In this document: in pieces, positions 6,231 through 13,714 of the stretch | Layout of the letters: every line of letters starts with the position of its first letter | Position numbering within the stretch: position 1 is the stretch's first letter | Assembly (NCBI GenBank): GCA_016463365.1 | Contig: JAEMRJ010000036.1 | Coordinates: forward strand, 1-18,400 | From: Thermoleophilaceae bacterium | Lineage (GTDB): Bacteria; Actinomycetota; Thermoleophilia; Solirubrobacterales; JACPNS01 | DNA: 18,400 bases | Direction of reading: 5' to 3' | Made by a program: the position numbers and the translations under genes | Notes under the pieces: model-generated | The model's database searches: none | Seen by the model: the letters and a program-made list of their open reading frames with translations, nothing else | What the model was told of the DNA's origin: nothing

Positions 6231-6851
6231 ATGAAGCCCGTCACGCGGCTCAAGCGCGCCGACCCGGTGCTCGCCGCCCTGATCGCGCGCACCCCGGACA
6301 AGCACCTCGACAACACCGACGCCGAGCGACCTGACGATCACTACGGATCGCTGCTGCGCTCGATCACCGGGCAGCAGCTCTCGGTCAGGGCGGCGGCGAA
6401 GATCTATCAACGCGTACTCGACTTCTTCGGCGGCGAAATCCCCACACCGGCGCAGATCCTTGCTGCTGACCCCGATGCGCTGAAGACGGCCGGCGGCCTG
6501 TCGCGCGCGAAGACGAACTACCTGCGATCGCTGGCCGAGCACGTGGTCAGCGGTGAGCTCGAGCTCAAGAAGCTCGACGTGCTTCCCGACGACGAGGTGA
6601 TCGCCGAGCTGGTCGCCGTGAAGGGCATCGGCGTCTGGACTGCGCACATGTTTCTGATGTTTCACCTCAACCGCGAGGACGTACTGCCGACCGGTGATCT
6701 TGGGATCCGCAAGGCGATGATGATCGAGTACGGGCTCGACGAGTTGCCGCTGCACGCAGAGATGGTCAGGATCGCGGAGCCGTGGCGGCCCCACCGCACG
6801 CTCGCCTGCCTCTATCTGTGGGCGTCGATCGACGCGACCCCCGAGACCTGA
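6231..6851 (+). CDS. alkA: DNA-3-methyladenine glycosylase II (AlkA-type HhH-GPD)
   Basis: Base-excision repair glycosylase removing alkylated purines such as 3-methyladenine. The 206-residue product is the compact form, without the extra N-terminal domain of E. coli AlkA. Visible features are the YGSLLRSITGQQLSVRAA segment (start of the HhH-GPD domain), the helix-hairpin-helix VAVKGIGVWTAHMFL, and LPTGDLGIRKAM, whose Asp is the expected catalytic residue. The ATG at 6231 is chosen; in-frame GTG codons at 6222 and 6228 are alternatives. It follows the HD gene by 13 bp and converges on the CHAD gene with only 7 bp between stop codons. Confidence 0.92.
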   Translation: MKPVTRLKRADPVLAALIARTPDKHLDNTDAERPDDHYGSLLRSITGQQLSVRAAAKIYQRVLDFFGGEIPTPAQILAADPDALKTAGGLSRAKTNYLRSLAEHVVSGELELKKLDVLPDDEVIAELVAVKGIGVWTAHMFLMFHLNREDVLPTGDLGIRKAMMIEYGLDELPLHAEMVRIAEPWRPHRTLACLYLWASIDATPET

Positions 6852-6858
6852 CCGGCGG

Positions 6859-7731
6859 CTACCCCGCCTCGAACTTGGCGACGCGCCGGCCGAACTGCTC
6901 GAGGCGATGGTCCCGCTCTTCGAGCGCGCGTTCGATCAGCGCGCCGGCGGCGATTGCCGCGGCCGCAGAGCCGGCCGACTCGGCGGCGCCCCGGAGCGCG
7001 GCTTCGTGGACGACGGTGTCCTGGTATTCGCCGAGTTCATCCTGGATCTTCTCGAGCCGGCGACCCAGGCGCCGGGCGCGCTTCTTGTCGCCAAGATCGC
7101 CGAAGAACTCGAGGTTGTAACGCAACGCCTTTCCGCGCTTGCGGGTGTGGTGCACGACTGCGGGATCAGCTTCTCCGAGCGCTTCTCTGCTCAGCTCTTC
7201 GAAGCGCTTGCGGTCGGCGGCGATCCGCGCGGCCGCGAGCTTTCCGATCGGCCGTGCCGCGTCAGGACGATCGGTCTCGTCTGCGGCGGCCAGCGACTCG
7301 AGCATCGCCTGCCAGTCATCAAGCAGGTCGGCAAATCGCCTGGATTTCAGGCGGCGGCTCAGCGAGGTGCGGGCCGCGCGGCGCTTCCGCACCAGTTCGG
7401 CGCGCAGCGCCTCGGTCTCACGGGTCAGTTCCGGGCGCTCCTCCGAGAAGCTCTCAAGATCTTCGAGCAGCACGTCAAGGTCGCGGACCGGCCCCGTGAT
7501 CCCCTGGAGTTCCTTGAACGCGGTCTTGAAACGCGCGTGCTCGCCGGGCGCGAAGACTCCCGGCATCCCCTTCAGCAGGCTTCGCGTGCGCCGCACCGCC
7601 ACGCGCAGATCGTGCAGCGGCTCGGGGTCCTCACCGGCGACAGCGCCGTCGACATTCGCGCGGATGATCGCAAGCTGATTGAGCAGGATCTCGGCCACTG
7701 CTTCGTCACTGCGTTGCCTTCGCGGTTTCAT
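6859..7731 (-). CDS. CHAD domain protein
   Basis: A 290-residue helical protein with a CHAD domain (conserved histidine alpha-helical), a family that binds polyphosphate in the cases studied. Near the N-terminus LHDLRVAVRRTRSLLKGM carries the typical His and Arg cluster; the second repeat has VVHHTRKRGKALRYNLEFFG. Basic residues are spaced along the helices, as expected for a polyanion-binding surface. No CYTH triphosphatase domain is attached or visible next to it. It lies 23 bp downstream of the GMC oxidoreductase gene on the same strand and is probably co-transcribed. ATG at 7731. The role here is unknown; polyphosphate binding is a family-based inference. Confidence 0.9.
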   Translation of the reverse strand: MKPRRQRSDEAVAEILLNQLAIIRANVDGAVAGEDPEPLHDLRVAVRRTRSLLKGMPGVFAPGEHARFKTAFKELQGITGPVRDLDVLLEDLESFSEERPELTRETEALRAELVRKRRAARTSLSRRLKSRRFADLLDDWQAMLESLAAADETDRPDAARPIGKLAAARIAADRKRFEELSREALGEADPAVVHHTRKRGKALRYNLEFFGDLGDKKRARRLGRRLEKIQDELGEYQDTVVHEAALRGAAESAGSAAAAIAAGALIERALEERDHRLEQFGRRVAKFEAG

Positions 7732-7754
7732 CCGGGCAGGCTGTATCTGCTCGG

Positions 7755-9347
7755 TCAGGCGGCGCGCAGAAAGTCTGCGGCCCGCTCGCCGATCATGATC
7801 GTGGCGGCATTGGTGTTGGCGCGGACGATCTTCGGCATCACGGATGCATCGGCCACGCGCAGGTTGTCGATGCCGTGAACTCGTAGCTCCGGGTCAACCA
7901 CGCCGGCTCCGGCCGGACCGATTCGCGCGGTGCCGACCGGGTGGTAGAGATGCTGGCCGTGCGCGCGGATGAAGTGCTCGATGTCAACGTCTGATCCGAG
8001 CTGCCCCTCTGGCAGCTGAATCACTTTGCCGAGCGCCGCGCCGAACCCGCTGGCTTCCACGACCTCGGCCGCGGCGCGAAGTCCGAAGATCATCCGGCGC
8101 ATGTCGCTCGGGTCGTCGTAGAAATTGAGGTTGACCGCCGCCAGCTCGGTCGGATCGCTGCTGCGGGCAAGCACGCTGCCGCGACTCTCGGGCTGGAGCA
8201 GAGTCGAAGCGATCGAAAGCGCAGGCTCGTCGTGGGTGACGCGCCCGTGATCAAAGAAGAAGCCGGCGGCAATCGGCAGCTGAAGATCTGGCGCCGGCTG
8301 CGAGGAGTCAGAGCGCAGCAGCACGTTGGCCTCCATCACATTGCTGGTGAGTTTTCCGCTGTGGCGCAGCAGCCACTCGGCCAGGTAGCGCGGCTTCGCG
8401 GCGTCGGAGAGCCCGACGCCATACTCCGAATCGCTCAGCTCCCAGCTGAGCGGCAAGCAGGGATGGTCAATCAGGTTCTTCCCGACCCCGGGGAGATCGG
8501 CGACGACAGCAACGCCGATCGATCGCAGGTGCTCGGGATCGCCGATCCCAGAAAGCTGAAGAATCTGCGGCGTCGCGTAGGCGCCCCCGCAGAGGACCAC
8601 CTCTGCTGCCACGCGGGCTGTGCTGACCTTCTTGCCGACCGAGTACTCGACGCCGGTCGCGGCGCCGCTCGAGACCGAAACCCGGTGCACGAGCGCCCCG
8701 GTCACGACTTTCAGGTTCTTGCGCTTGCCGATGTGAGGGCGGATGAACGCGTCGGCGACGCTCATCCTGCGGCCGTTCTTCTGCGTTGCCTGAAGCAGGC
8801 CCGCGCCCTCCTGCGTGTCGCTGTTGAAGTCGGTGACGTGCTCGTGCCCGACGGCCACGGCGCCTTCGACCAGGCGTTTGCAGATCGGGTCGGTGTATCT
8901 GAAGGTCACGTTCAGGGGCCCGTCCTGGCCGTGAAAGTCACTGTCGAACTGGGCGTTGGACTCCGACTTCTTGAAGTACGGCAGCACCTCGGCGGCCGAC
9001 CAGCCGGTGGCACCCATCCCGACCCAGTCGGTGAAGTCCTGATCGTTGCCGCGCAGGTAGACCATCGCGTTGATCGAGCTGCTGCCTCCGAGCCCCTTGC
9101 CGCGCGGAAGAAAGATCTTGCGACCCTGCTGGCTTTCTTCGGGCTCTGAGTGGTAGGCCCAGTCGAACTTGCTCTCGAAGGTCTCGGGGAAGGCCGCCGG
9201 GATCGAAATGTTCAGGTGCTTGGCCTTGCCGCCGGCCTCGAGCAGCAGGACGCGGCAGGCCGGGTCTTCACTGAGGCGGGAAGCGACAACGCAACCGGCT
9301 GAGCCGGCGCCGATCACTACATAGTCGAATTCTGTCTCCGGACCCAT
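7755..9347 (-). CDS. GMC-family FAD oxidoreductase (choline dehydrogenase-like)
   Basis: A 530-residue flavoprotein that should oxidise an alcohol to an aldehyde. Features in order: dinucleotide-binding fold DYVVIGAGSAGCVVASRL (residues 8-25); the first GMC signature around PRGKGLGGSSSINAMVYLRG; the second around GGAYATPQILQLSGIG; and the catalytic C-terminal site with HPVGT (His about 469) and RANTN (Asn about 511 to 513), matching the His/Asn pair of choline-oxidase-type enzymes. The substrate cannot be read from sequence; betaine genes are absent nearby. I start at the ATG at 9347 because the FAD fold begins there. The frame remains open about 109 codons upstream, but that stretch is antisense to the membrane-protein gene and looks non-coding. 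No signal peptide. Confidence 0.93.
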   Translation of the reverse strand: MGPETEFDYVVIGAGSAGCVVASRLSEDPACRVLLLEAGGKAKHLNISIPAAFPETFESKFDWAYHSEPEESQQGRKIFLPRGKGLGGSSSINAMVYLRGNDQDFTDWVGMGATGWSAAEVLPYFKKSESNAQFDSDFHGQDGPLNVTFRYTDPICKRLVEGAVAVGHEHVTDFNSDTQEGAGLLQATQKNGRRMSVADAFIRPHIGKRKNLKVVTGALVHRVSVSSGAATGVEYSVGKKVSTARVAAEVVLCGGAYATPQILQLSGIGDPEHLRSIGVAVVADLPGVGKNLIDHPCLPLSWELSDSEYGVGLSDAAKPRYLAEWLLRHSGKLTSNVMEANVLLRSDSSQPAPDLQLPIAAGFFFDHGRVTHDEPALSIASTLLQPESRGSVLARSSDPTELAAVNLNFYDDPSDMRRMIFGLRAAAEVVEASGFGAALGKVIQLPEGQLGSDVDIEHFIRAHGQHLYHPVGTARIGPAGAGVVDPELRVHGIDNLRVADASVMPKIVRANTNAATIMIGERAADFLRAA

Positions 9348-9377
9348 TGACTCGTCACCGTACCCGAAATCAAGGTC

Positions 9378-10367
9378 TTGCGCCGCCTGCCGAGATACGG
9401 TCAGCTCAAGGTGGTCGCGGTCAACGAAAAGGAGCGAAAGCTCACGCGTGGAGAGATCCTGCGCGGAACGCTCGGCCCGGCGATCGCGATCGCGGTCCTC
9501 GTGGCGATCCTCTGGCCGCACTTTGACGAGATCGTCGAGGCGTGGGAGTTGATCTCGCTGCGGGCGTTCGTGGCGCTGGTCGTGCTTCACCTGATTGCGC
9601 TGATTCTGCGCGCCGTGTCCTGGGGTCGTTGCGTCGCAGCGGCGGGCGCGCCGGTCGAACCGTCGCTGCTGCACAGCTCAAGTGCACTGCGCTTTCTGGC
9701 TGACACGGTCGTCCCGACCTACATCGGGGCCTGGGTGCGGATCTGGCTGGTCAAGCGCTACGACGCGCCGCGCGCAAGCGCGCCGGCTGCGACGCCGACG
9801 CCGACGATCGGTCAGATGTTCACTGCCGACGGACTGATGTTGCTGGTCGAGGCGGTGATCACGATCGGTCTGGTGATCGCCGCGGTGATCACATCGTCGC
9901 TGGAGTGGTGGTGGGCGATCGTCTTCTCAGCGGCAGTGGGTGTGCTGCTGCTGGTCGTGCGCTGGGTGTTTCGTCGCTACGAAGATCGCGAATTCGCGCA
10001 GACCGCGCGCGTGCTGCAGGACTCCGGCGAGCGCTACCGGTTGGCGGCCCTGCTCACCGTGGTGTTGACGCTGCAGCCGATCCGCTACTACATCGCCTTC
10101 GTCGCACTGGGGCTGGAGCCGACCATGTCCGACGCCTTGCTCGCATTTCTGCTCACGACCGTGTTCAACGCGGCGCCGATCGGCCCCGGCCCATCGTCGA
10201 TCGCCGCATCGGCCGCGTTGTTTGCGAGCGAGGGGATCGAAAAGACTGCGTCCGCCGGCCTTGTGTTGCTGGCCAGCGCGATCGTCGCAGCTGCGGTCTA
10301 CTCGATCTATGGCGTGTTTGATCTGACCCGACGGTCGCGGGCCGAGAATCCCCCGACCGCGGGCTGA
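9378..10367 (+). CDS. Flippase-like / LPG-synthase-TM (UPF0104) membrane protein
   Basis: A polytopic inner-membrane protein of up to 329 residues. Hydrophobic segments are near residues 33-46, 60-80, 150-172, 178-196, 225-244, 252-265 and 290-312. LADTVVPTYIGAWVRIWLVK (108-127) and NAAPIGPGPSSIAASAALF (264-282) resemble the two conserved blocks of the lysylphosphatidylglycerol synthase TM/AglD-type family, here without any aminoacyl-transfer domain. Family members act on lipid-linked substrates, but the role of stand-alone forms is mostly unknown. The start is uncertain: TTG at 9378 (weak AAGG just upstream) or GTG at 9411. It is divergent from the GMC gene with 30 bp between starts. Its last 61 bp overlap the opposite-strand phosphodiesterase gene. 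Confidence 0.82.
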   Translation: MRRLPRYGQLKVVAVNEKERKLTRGEILRGTLGPAIAIAVLVAILWPHFDEIVEAWELISLRAFVALVVLHLIALILRAVSWGRCVAAAGAPVEPSLLHSSSALRFLADTVVPTYIGAWVRIWLVKRYDAPRASAPAATPTPTIGQMFTADGLMLLVEAVITIGLVIAAVITSSLEWWWAIVFSAAVGVLLLVVRWVFRRYEDREFAQTARVLQDSGERYRLAALLTVVLTLQPIRYYIAFVALGLEPTMSDALLAFLLTTVFNAAPIGPGPSSIAASAALFASEGIEKTASAGLVLLASAIVAAAVYSIYGVFDLTRRSRAENPPTAG

Positions 10368-11755
10368 GCCGCGCCGATCAGTCGCGAGCGCCCGTCCACG
10401 CTCGCGGGCTCGGCAATCTGCAGATGAGCGAGGACCATGCTGAAGACGTCAGCCGTGCGCAGCGCGCCGCACTCGACGGGCGCGCTGATTGACAGCGGCA
10501 CGTTCATGTGCGCTGCGTGGAGCGCGCCGTGCGAGGATCGGTGCTCGGGTCGTTCGAAGCGCGCACGCAGGTCGTAGCCGGGAGCGGCGCTGACGACCAC
10601 ATCGCCGCAGCGCGGTGAGCGGAAGATCTGCGCAAGCTGAAGCAGGCCGTCGGGGTACTCGGTTTCGGCCGTCGCCGTGAGTGCGGTCTCAAGGTCGAGC
10701 ACTTCTGGGATGGGCGCGTAGCCGAAGGGGTCACCGACAAGCGGGCGATAGAACAGGCCTGTCGGTGTCTCTTTCAGGATCGCGCGACCGCGCCGACTCT
10801 CTACGACGATTGAACCGTCGGGCTCGCGCGCGGCGAGGATGTCCACGGCCGGCTCGTTGAGCAGCCACTCGCTGAGCTCGGGCACGATGGCGTTCAGGTA
10901 AACGTGCGCCATCGCATTGCCGCTGACGGCGCAGATCGCGTCAGGCTTCAGGCGCCATGCACGCATCGAGTGATAGGCGAGCTTCAGGCCGAGTTCAGCC
11001 TCCATCCGTGGCCCAATGTCAAAATGCTCGCGCACGGGCTCGTGCCCGTGATCGCTGACCACGGCGATCAGCGTGCCTTCGTAGCTGCCGAGGCGTTCGA
11101 GCTTTCGCGCCAGCTCACCGACCGTGCGGTCGACCCGGCGATAGGCCTCGTGGGCGCCATCGCCGAATGGATCGTCGTAGTGGCTGTTCCAGTCGATGCC
11201 GGGCATCACGACGAAGCGGAAAGGGATTTCGTCGTCGAGCGATGCGGCCAGAATTCTGCGCGCTGCATGGTCGGCGATCTCGTAGTCCTTCAAGTAGTGC
11301 GCCTTCATCCAGAGAAGGTTCTTACGGGCGGCTGCAAGGTTGCCCCCGCGGGCGAGCCCGCGCGTGATCGCTCCAAAGATGTTCTGTGAGCCCGGCGCGA
11401 GTTCGAAGAGGGTGGGAGCGTCCTGCGCGATGTCGCGATCGACCAGCATCGACTCGGGGCCGTTGTAGCTGCGAAAGCTCCAGGGACCGAGCGGCGCGCG
11501 CGCGGGCTGCCTGCGGTGATCGAACCAGCGGTATCCCGGCACGTCTGCGCTGCCGGCAAAGCGTCCGGTCAAGAAAGGCAGGTGCGCCGGGATCGTCGTG
11601 CTCGTGAAGGTGCTGGTCGCTGTTCGGTGACCGCCGCGGGCGACGACATGACGCTGAATCTCCGGCAGCTCGCCAGCGATGAGCATGCGCTCAAACACAT
11701 CCGCCCGCGCGCCGTCGGCAAGCAGAACAATCGCCTGTCGCGACTCCCCCAACAT
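10307..11755 (-). CDS. Alkaline-phosphatase-superfamily phosphodiesterase
   Basis: A 482-residue metal hydrolase of the type I phosphodiesterase/nucleotide pyrophosphatase group. The metal and nucleophile motifs are visible in order: LLADGARADVF with Asp14; a Ser/Thr cluster TSTTIPAHLPFLTG (residues 51-64) holding the nucleophile; VVMPGIDWNSHYDDP with Asp and His ligands; VVSDHGHEPV; and SSHGALHAAHMNVPL with the last His. No signal peptide, so it may act in the cytoplasm, or at a membrane with the flippase-like protein encoded opposite. The substrate is unknown. The ATG at 11755 lies 6 nt behind a TAGGAT -10 box. The C-terminal Arg-rich tail is encoded in the 61-bp antisense overlap with the membrane-protein gene. 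Confidence 0.88.
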   Translation of the reverse strand: MLGESRQAIVLLADGARADVFERMLIAGELPEIQRHVVARGGHRTATSTFTSTTIPAHLPFLTGRFAGSADVPGYRWFDHRRQPARAPLGPWSFRSYNGPESMLVDRDIAQDAPTLFELAPGSQNIFGAITRGLARGGNLAAARKNLLWMKAHYLKDYEIADHAARRILAASLDDEIPFRFVVMPGIDWNSHYDDPFGDGAHEAYRRVDRTVGELARKLERLGSYEGTLIAVVSDHGHEPVREHFDIGPRMEAELGLKLAYHSMRAWRLKPDAICAVSGNAMAHVYLNAIVPELSEWLLNEPAVDILAAREPDGSIVVESRRGRAILKETPTGLFYRPLVGDPFGYAPIPEVLDLETALTATAETEYPDGLLQLAQIFRSPRCGDVVVSAAPGYDLRARFERPEHRSSHGALHAAHMNVPLSISAPVECGALRTADVFSMVLAHLQIAEPASVDGRSRLIGAAQPAVGGFSARDRRVRSNTP

Positions 11756-11761
11756 CGCTCG

Positions 11762-11767
11762 ATCCTA
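11762..11767 (-). promoter_or_regulatory. -10 box directly before the phosphodiesterase gene
   Basis: TAGGAT ends 6 nt before the ATG at 11755, a leaderless arrangement. It lies just downstream of the purB-end hairpin at 11784-11806, so this gene probably has its own transcript. Confidence 0.5.
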
Positions 11768-11783
11768 TTGGCGATCCAAATCC

Positions 11784-11806
11784 TTCGCTCACCTCTGGTG
11801 GGCGAA
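11784..11806 (-). terminator. Hairpin after purB, candidate terminator
   Basis: TTCGCTCACC and GGTGGGCGAA form a 10-bp stem (one wobble pair on the + reading) with a 3-nt loop, 19 bp beyond the purB stop. On the minus strand it is followed by ggatttgg rather than a clean U tract, so termination may be weak or factor-assisted. The CACC-N3-GGTG core recurs at 2584-2594, and a similar CTCACTTTTGGTGGCGAAAC sits at 931-950. Confidence 0.45.
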
Positions 11807-11825
11807 ACGCGTACGGGGCTCGGGG

Positions 11826-13115
11826 TTACTGATCGAGCCGCGCGACGATTGCGCGGGCGTGCTTGGTGTAGGCGGCGGGATCGAAGATTGCGTCGATGTT
11901 CACGTCGATGCCCTGGCGCGCGGTCTCGGCGGCGAGCAGGTCGCGGAAGTTCACGCCCGTGTCCCATGCTTCCTGGGCACCCTGCTGGACGATGCGGTAG
12001 GCGTCGTCACGCGTGAGGCCGGCGTCGACCAGCGCCAGCAGCGCGCGCTGGCTGAAGAGCGCGCCGTAGGTGACTTCGAGATTGCTGAGCATGCGGTCGG
12101 TGTGGACCGTCATGCCGTTGACGACCTTGATCGCCAGTGACTGCATGTAGTCCAGCAGGATTGTCGAGTCCGGAAGGATGATGCGCTCGACCGAGCTGTG
12201 GGTGATGTCGCGCTCGTGCCAGAGGGCGACATTCTCGATCGCGGCGTTGGCGTTGCCGCGCAGTACGCGGGCGAGGCCGGTGATGCGTTCGTTGGTGATC
12301 GGGTTGCGCTTGTGCGGCATCGCGCTGCTGCCCTTCTGCTTGCCCGACGCAAAGGGCTCCTCAACCTCGCGCACCTCGGTCTTCTGCAGCGCGCGGATCT
12401 CGGTGGAGAAACGCTCCAGACCGGCGCCGGCAATTGCGACTGCACTCAGGAGCTCTGCGTGACGGTCGCGCGCCACGACCTGGGTGGAGACCGGCTCGCG
12501 TTCAAGGCCGAGCTTGGCCAGCACAGCAGCCTCGATGTCCGGACCGTTCGCGCTGTAGGTGCCGACCGCTCCGGAGAGCGCGCCGACCCGGCACTGCTCG
12601 AACGCGCGCTCGAGCCGCGCGAGGTTGCGGCGCGCTTCGAAGGCAAAGCCCGCGAGCTTCACGCCGAATGTCGTTGGCTCGGCGTGAACACCGTGGGTGC
12701 GGCCGACGGCAGTCGCGTCTTCAAATTCTTTGGCACGACGGGCAAGCGCGTCGGCGTACTCGCGCGCACCGGCGACGAGAATCTCGCCGGCCTTTGCGAT
12801 CTGAATCCCGAGCGCAGTGTCCAGCACGTCGCTGCTGGTCAGTCCGTAGTGGATCCAGCGACCGGCATCGCCGACGTCGGCGCTGATCACGTCGACGAAG
12901 GCGGCAACGTCGTGATTGGTGATCTCTTCGCGCTCCTTCACGGCAGAGACCGTGAACTTCGCGTGGTCCTTGATCGCCACCAGGTCCGCGGCGGGGATCA
13001 CGTCGGCGTCAAAGAGCGCGTCGCAGACGGCCAGCTCAACCTGCAGCCAGCTGTCGAACTTTGCCTGCTCGCTCCAGACCGCGCCGATCTCGGGCCGTGT
13101 GTATCGATCGATCAC
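11826..13115 (-). CDS. purB: PurB, adenylosuccinate lyase
   Basis: Cleaves SAICAR to AICAR and adenylosuccinate to AMP, each with release of fumarate. The 429-residue product opens MIDRYTRPEIGAVWSEQAKF, the usual start of the bacterial short form. It contains DVLDTALGIQ, VGRTHGVHAEPTTFG (catalytic-region His) and the fumarase/lyase signature GSSAMPHKRNPI with the flexible catalytic loop just before it. The GTG at 13115 is chosen because homology begins there and a TAGGAT -10 box lies 7 nt upstream; the longer open frame upstream adds Arg-rich, non-homologous residues. It is 23 bp after purE on the same strand, so it can be read from the GYD-purD-purE operon or from its own leaderless promoter. 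Confidence 0.96.
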   Translation of the reverse strand: MIDRYTRPEIGAVWSEQAKFDSWLQVELAVCDALFDADVIPAADLVAIKDHAKFTVSAVKEREEITNHDVAAFVDVISADVGDAGRWIHYGLTSSDVLDTALGIQIAKAGEILVAGAREYADALARRAKEFEDATAVGRTHGVHAEPTTFGVKLAGFAFEARRNLARLERAFEQCRVGALSGAVGTYSANGPDIEAAVLAKLGLEREPVSTQVVARDRHAELLSAVAIAGAGLERFSTEIRALQKTEVREVEEPFASGKQKGSSAMPHKRNPITNERITGLARVLRGNANAAIENVALWHERDITHSSVERIILPDSTILLDYMQSLAIKVVNGMTVHTDRMLSNLEVTYGALFSQRALLALVDAGLTRDDAYRIVQQGAQEAWDTGVNFRDLLAAETARQGIDVNIDAIFDPAAYTKHARAIVARLDQ

Positions 13116-13122
13116 GAGGGAG

Positions 13123-13128
13123 ATCCTA
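13123..13128 (-). promoter_or_regulatory. -10 box directly before purB
   Basis: TAGGAT ends 7 nt before the GTG of purB, inside the 23-bp purE-purB gap. It would add an internal leaderless promoter to the operon. The -35 would fall in the end of purE and is weak (CTCTTC). Confidence 0.45.
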
Positions 13129-13138
13129 TGCGGCCGGT

Positions 13139-13714
13139 TCAGGCGAAGAGAATGCGCGCGGCAAGAATCGCCGCGTTCTGCGCGCCGTTGATCGCAACGC
13201 ATGCGACCGGCACTCCGGCGGGCGCCTGCACGATCGAGAGCAACGAATCGAGTCCGCCGCTGACGGCGTTCTCCGAGCGGATCGGCACGCCGATCACGGG
13301 AAGATCGGTGTAAGCGGCGATCGAGCCCGGCAGCGCAGCGGCCATTCCGGCTCCGGCGATGATCACCTTGATGCCGCGCGCGCGTGCTCCGCGCGCGTAC
13401 TCGCGGACCTGTTCGGGGTCGCGGTGGGCGGAGACGACAGTCACCTCGAACGAGATCCCCCGCTCCTTCAACTCTTCGCAGGCGGCGCTCATCACGTCGC
13501 GGTCGCTCTCGGCGCCCATCACGACCGCGACCAGCGGTCCATCGCGGACATCGATCTCTTCAAGCTGCGTTTCGGCGTCCGGAATCAGCAGGCCGGCTGC
13601 GCCGCCGGGCTCATCTGCGCTGCCCGGCAGGTCGCCGACGGGAGCGCGGCCGACGCTCGGTCGCGGACGCACGGGCGGGTTGGAGCGCTGGGGCCTGAAC
13701 CTGCGACGCGCCAT
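13139..13714 (-). CDS. purE: PurE-family AIR carboxylase/N5-CAIR mutase, atypical
   Basis: A 191-residue member of the PurE family, making CAIR in purine synthesis. Residues 1-58 are an Arg/Pro/Gly-rich extension not found in standard PurE. The core then shows [12 protein letters not shown] (usually MGSxSD), [11 protein letters not shown] with the essential His97, [19 protein letters not shown], and [14 protein letters not shown]. At Ala127 the class I enzymes normally have His (AAHLPG), and the Gly three residues earlier is Met. The C-terminus stops soon after the final helix. The ATG at 13714 directly abuts the purD TAG with no gap, and no good internal start lies before the core, so the extension is probably translated. 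No purK is seen, so which reaction it catalyses is open. Confidence 0.9.
   Translation of the reverse strand: MARRRFRPQRSNPPVRPRPSVGRAPVGDLPGSADEPGGAAGLLIPDAETQLEEIDVRDGPLVAVVMGAESDRDVMSAACEELKERGISFEVTVVSAHRDPEQVREYARGARARGIKVIIAGAGMAAALPGSIAAYTDLPVIGVPIRSENAVSGGLDSLLSIVQAPAGVPVACVAINGAQNAAILAARILFA

Noticed and set aside
6907..7878. A 323-codon plus-strand open frame, and a similar one at 8232-9149
   Set aside because: Antisense to the CHAD and GMC genes, with composition typical of a reversed coding strand.
9348..9674. Upstream extension of the GMC oxidoreductase
   Set aside because: It is rich in Arg, Asp and His, with no signal peptide or domain, and is antisense to the membrane-protein gene; the FAD fold begins at 9347.
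13116..13202. Upstream extension of purB
   Set aside because: The extra residues are Arg-rich, unrelated to the family, and overlap the end of purE; the GTG at 13115 has a -10 box 7 nt upstream and matches the usual N-terminus.
12198..13313. A 371-codon plus-strand open frame
   Set aside because: Fully antisense to purB and purE, which have clear signatures; no recognisable domain.
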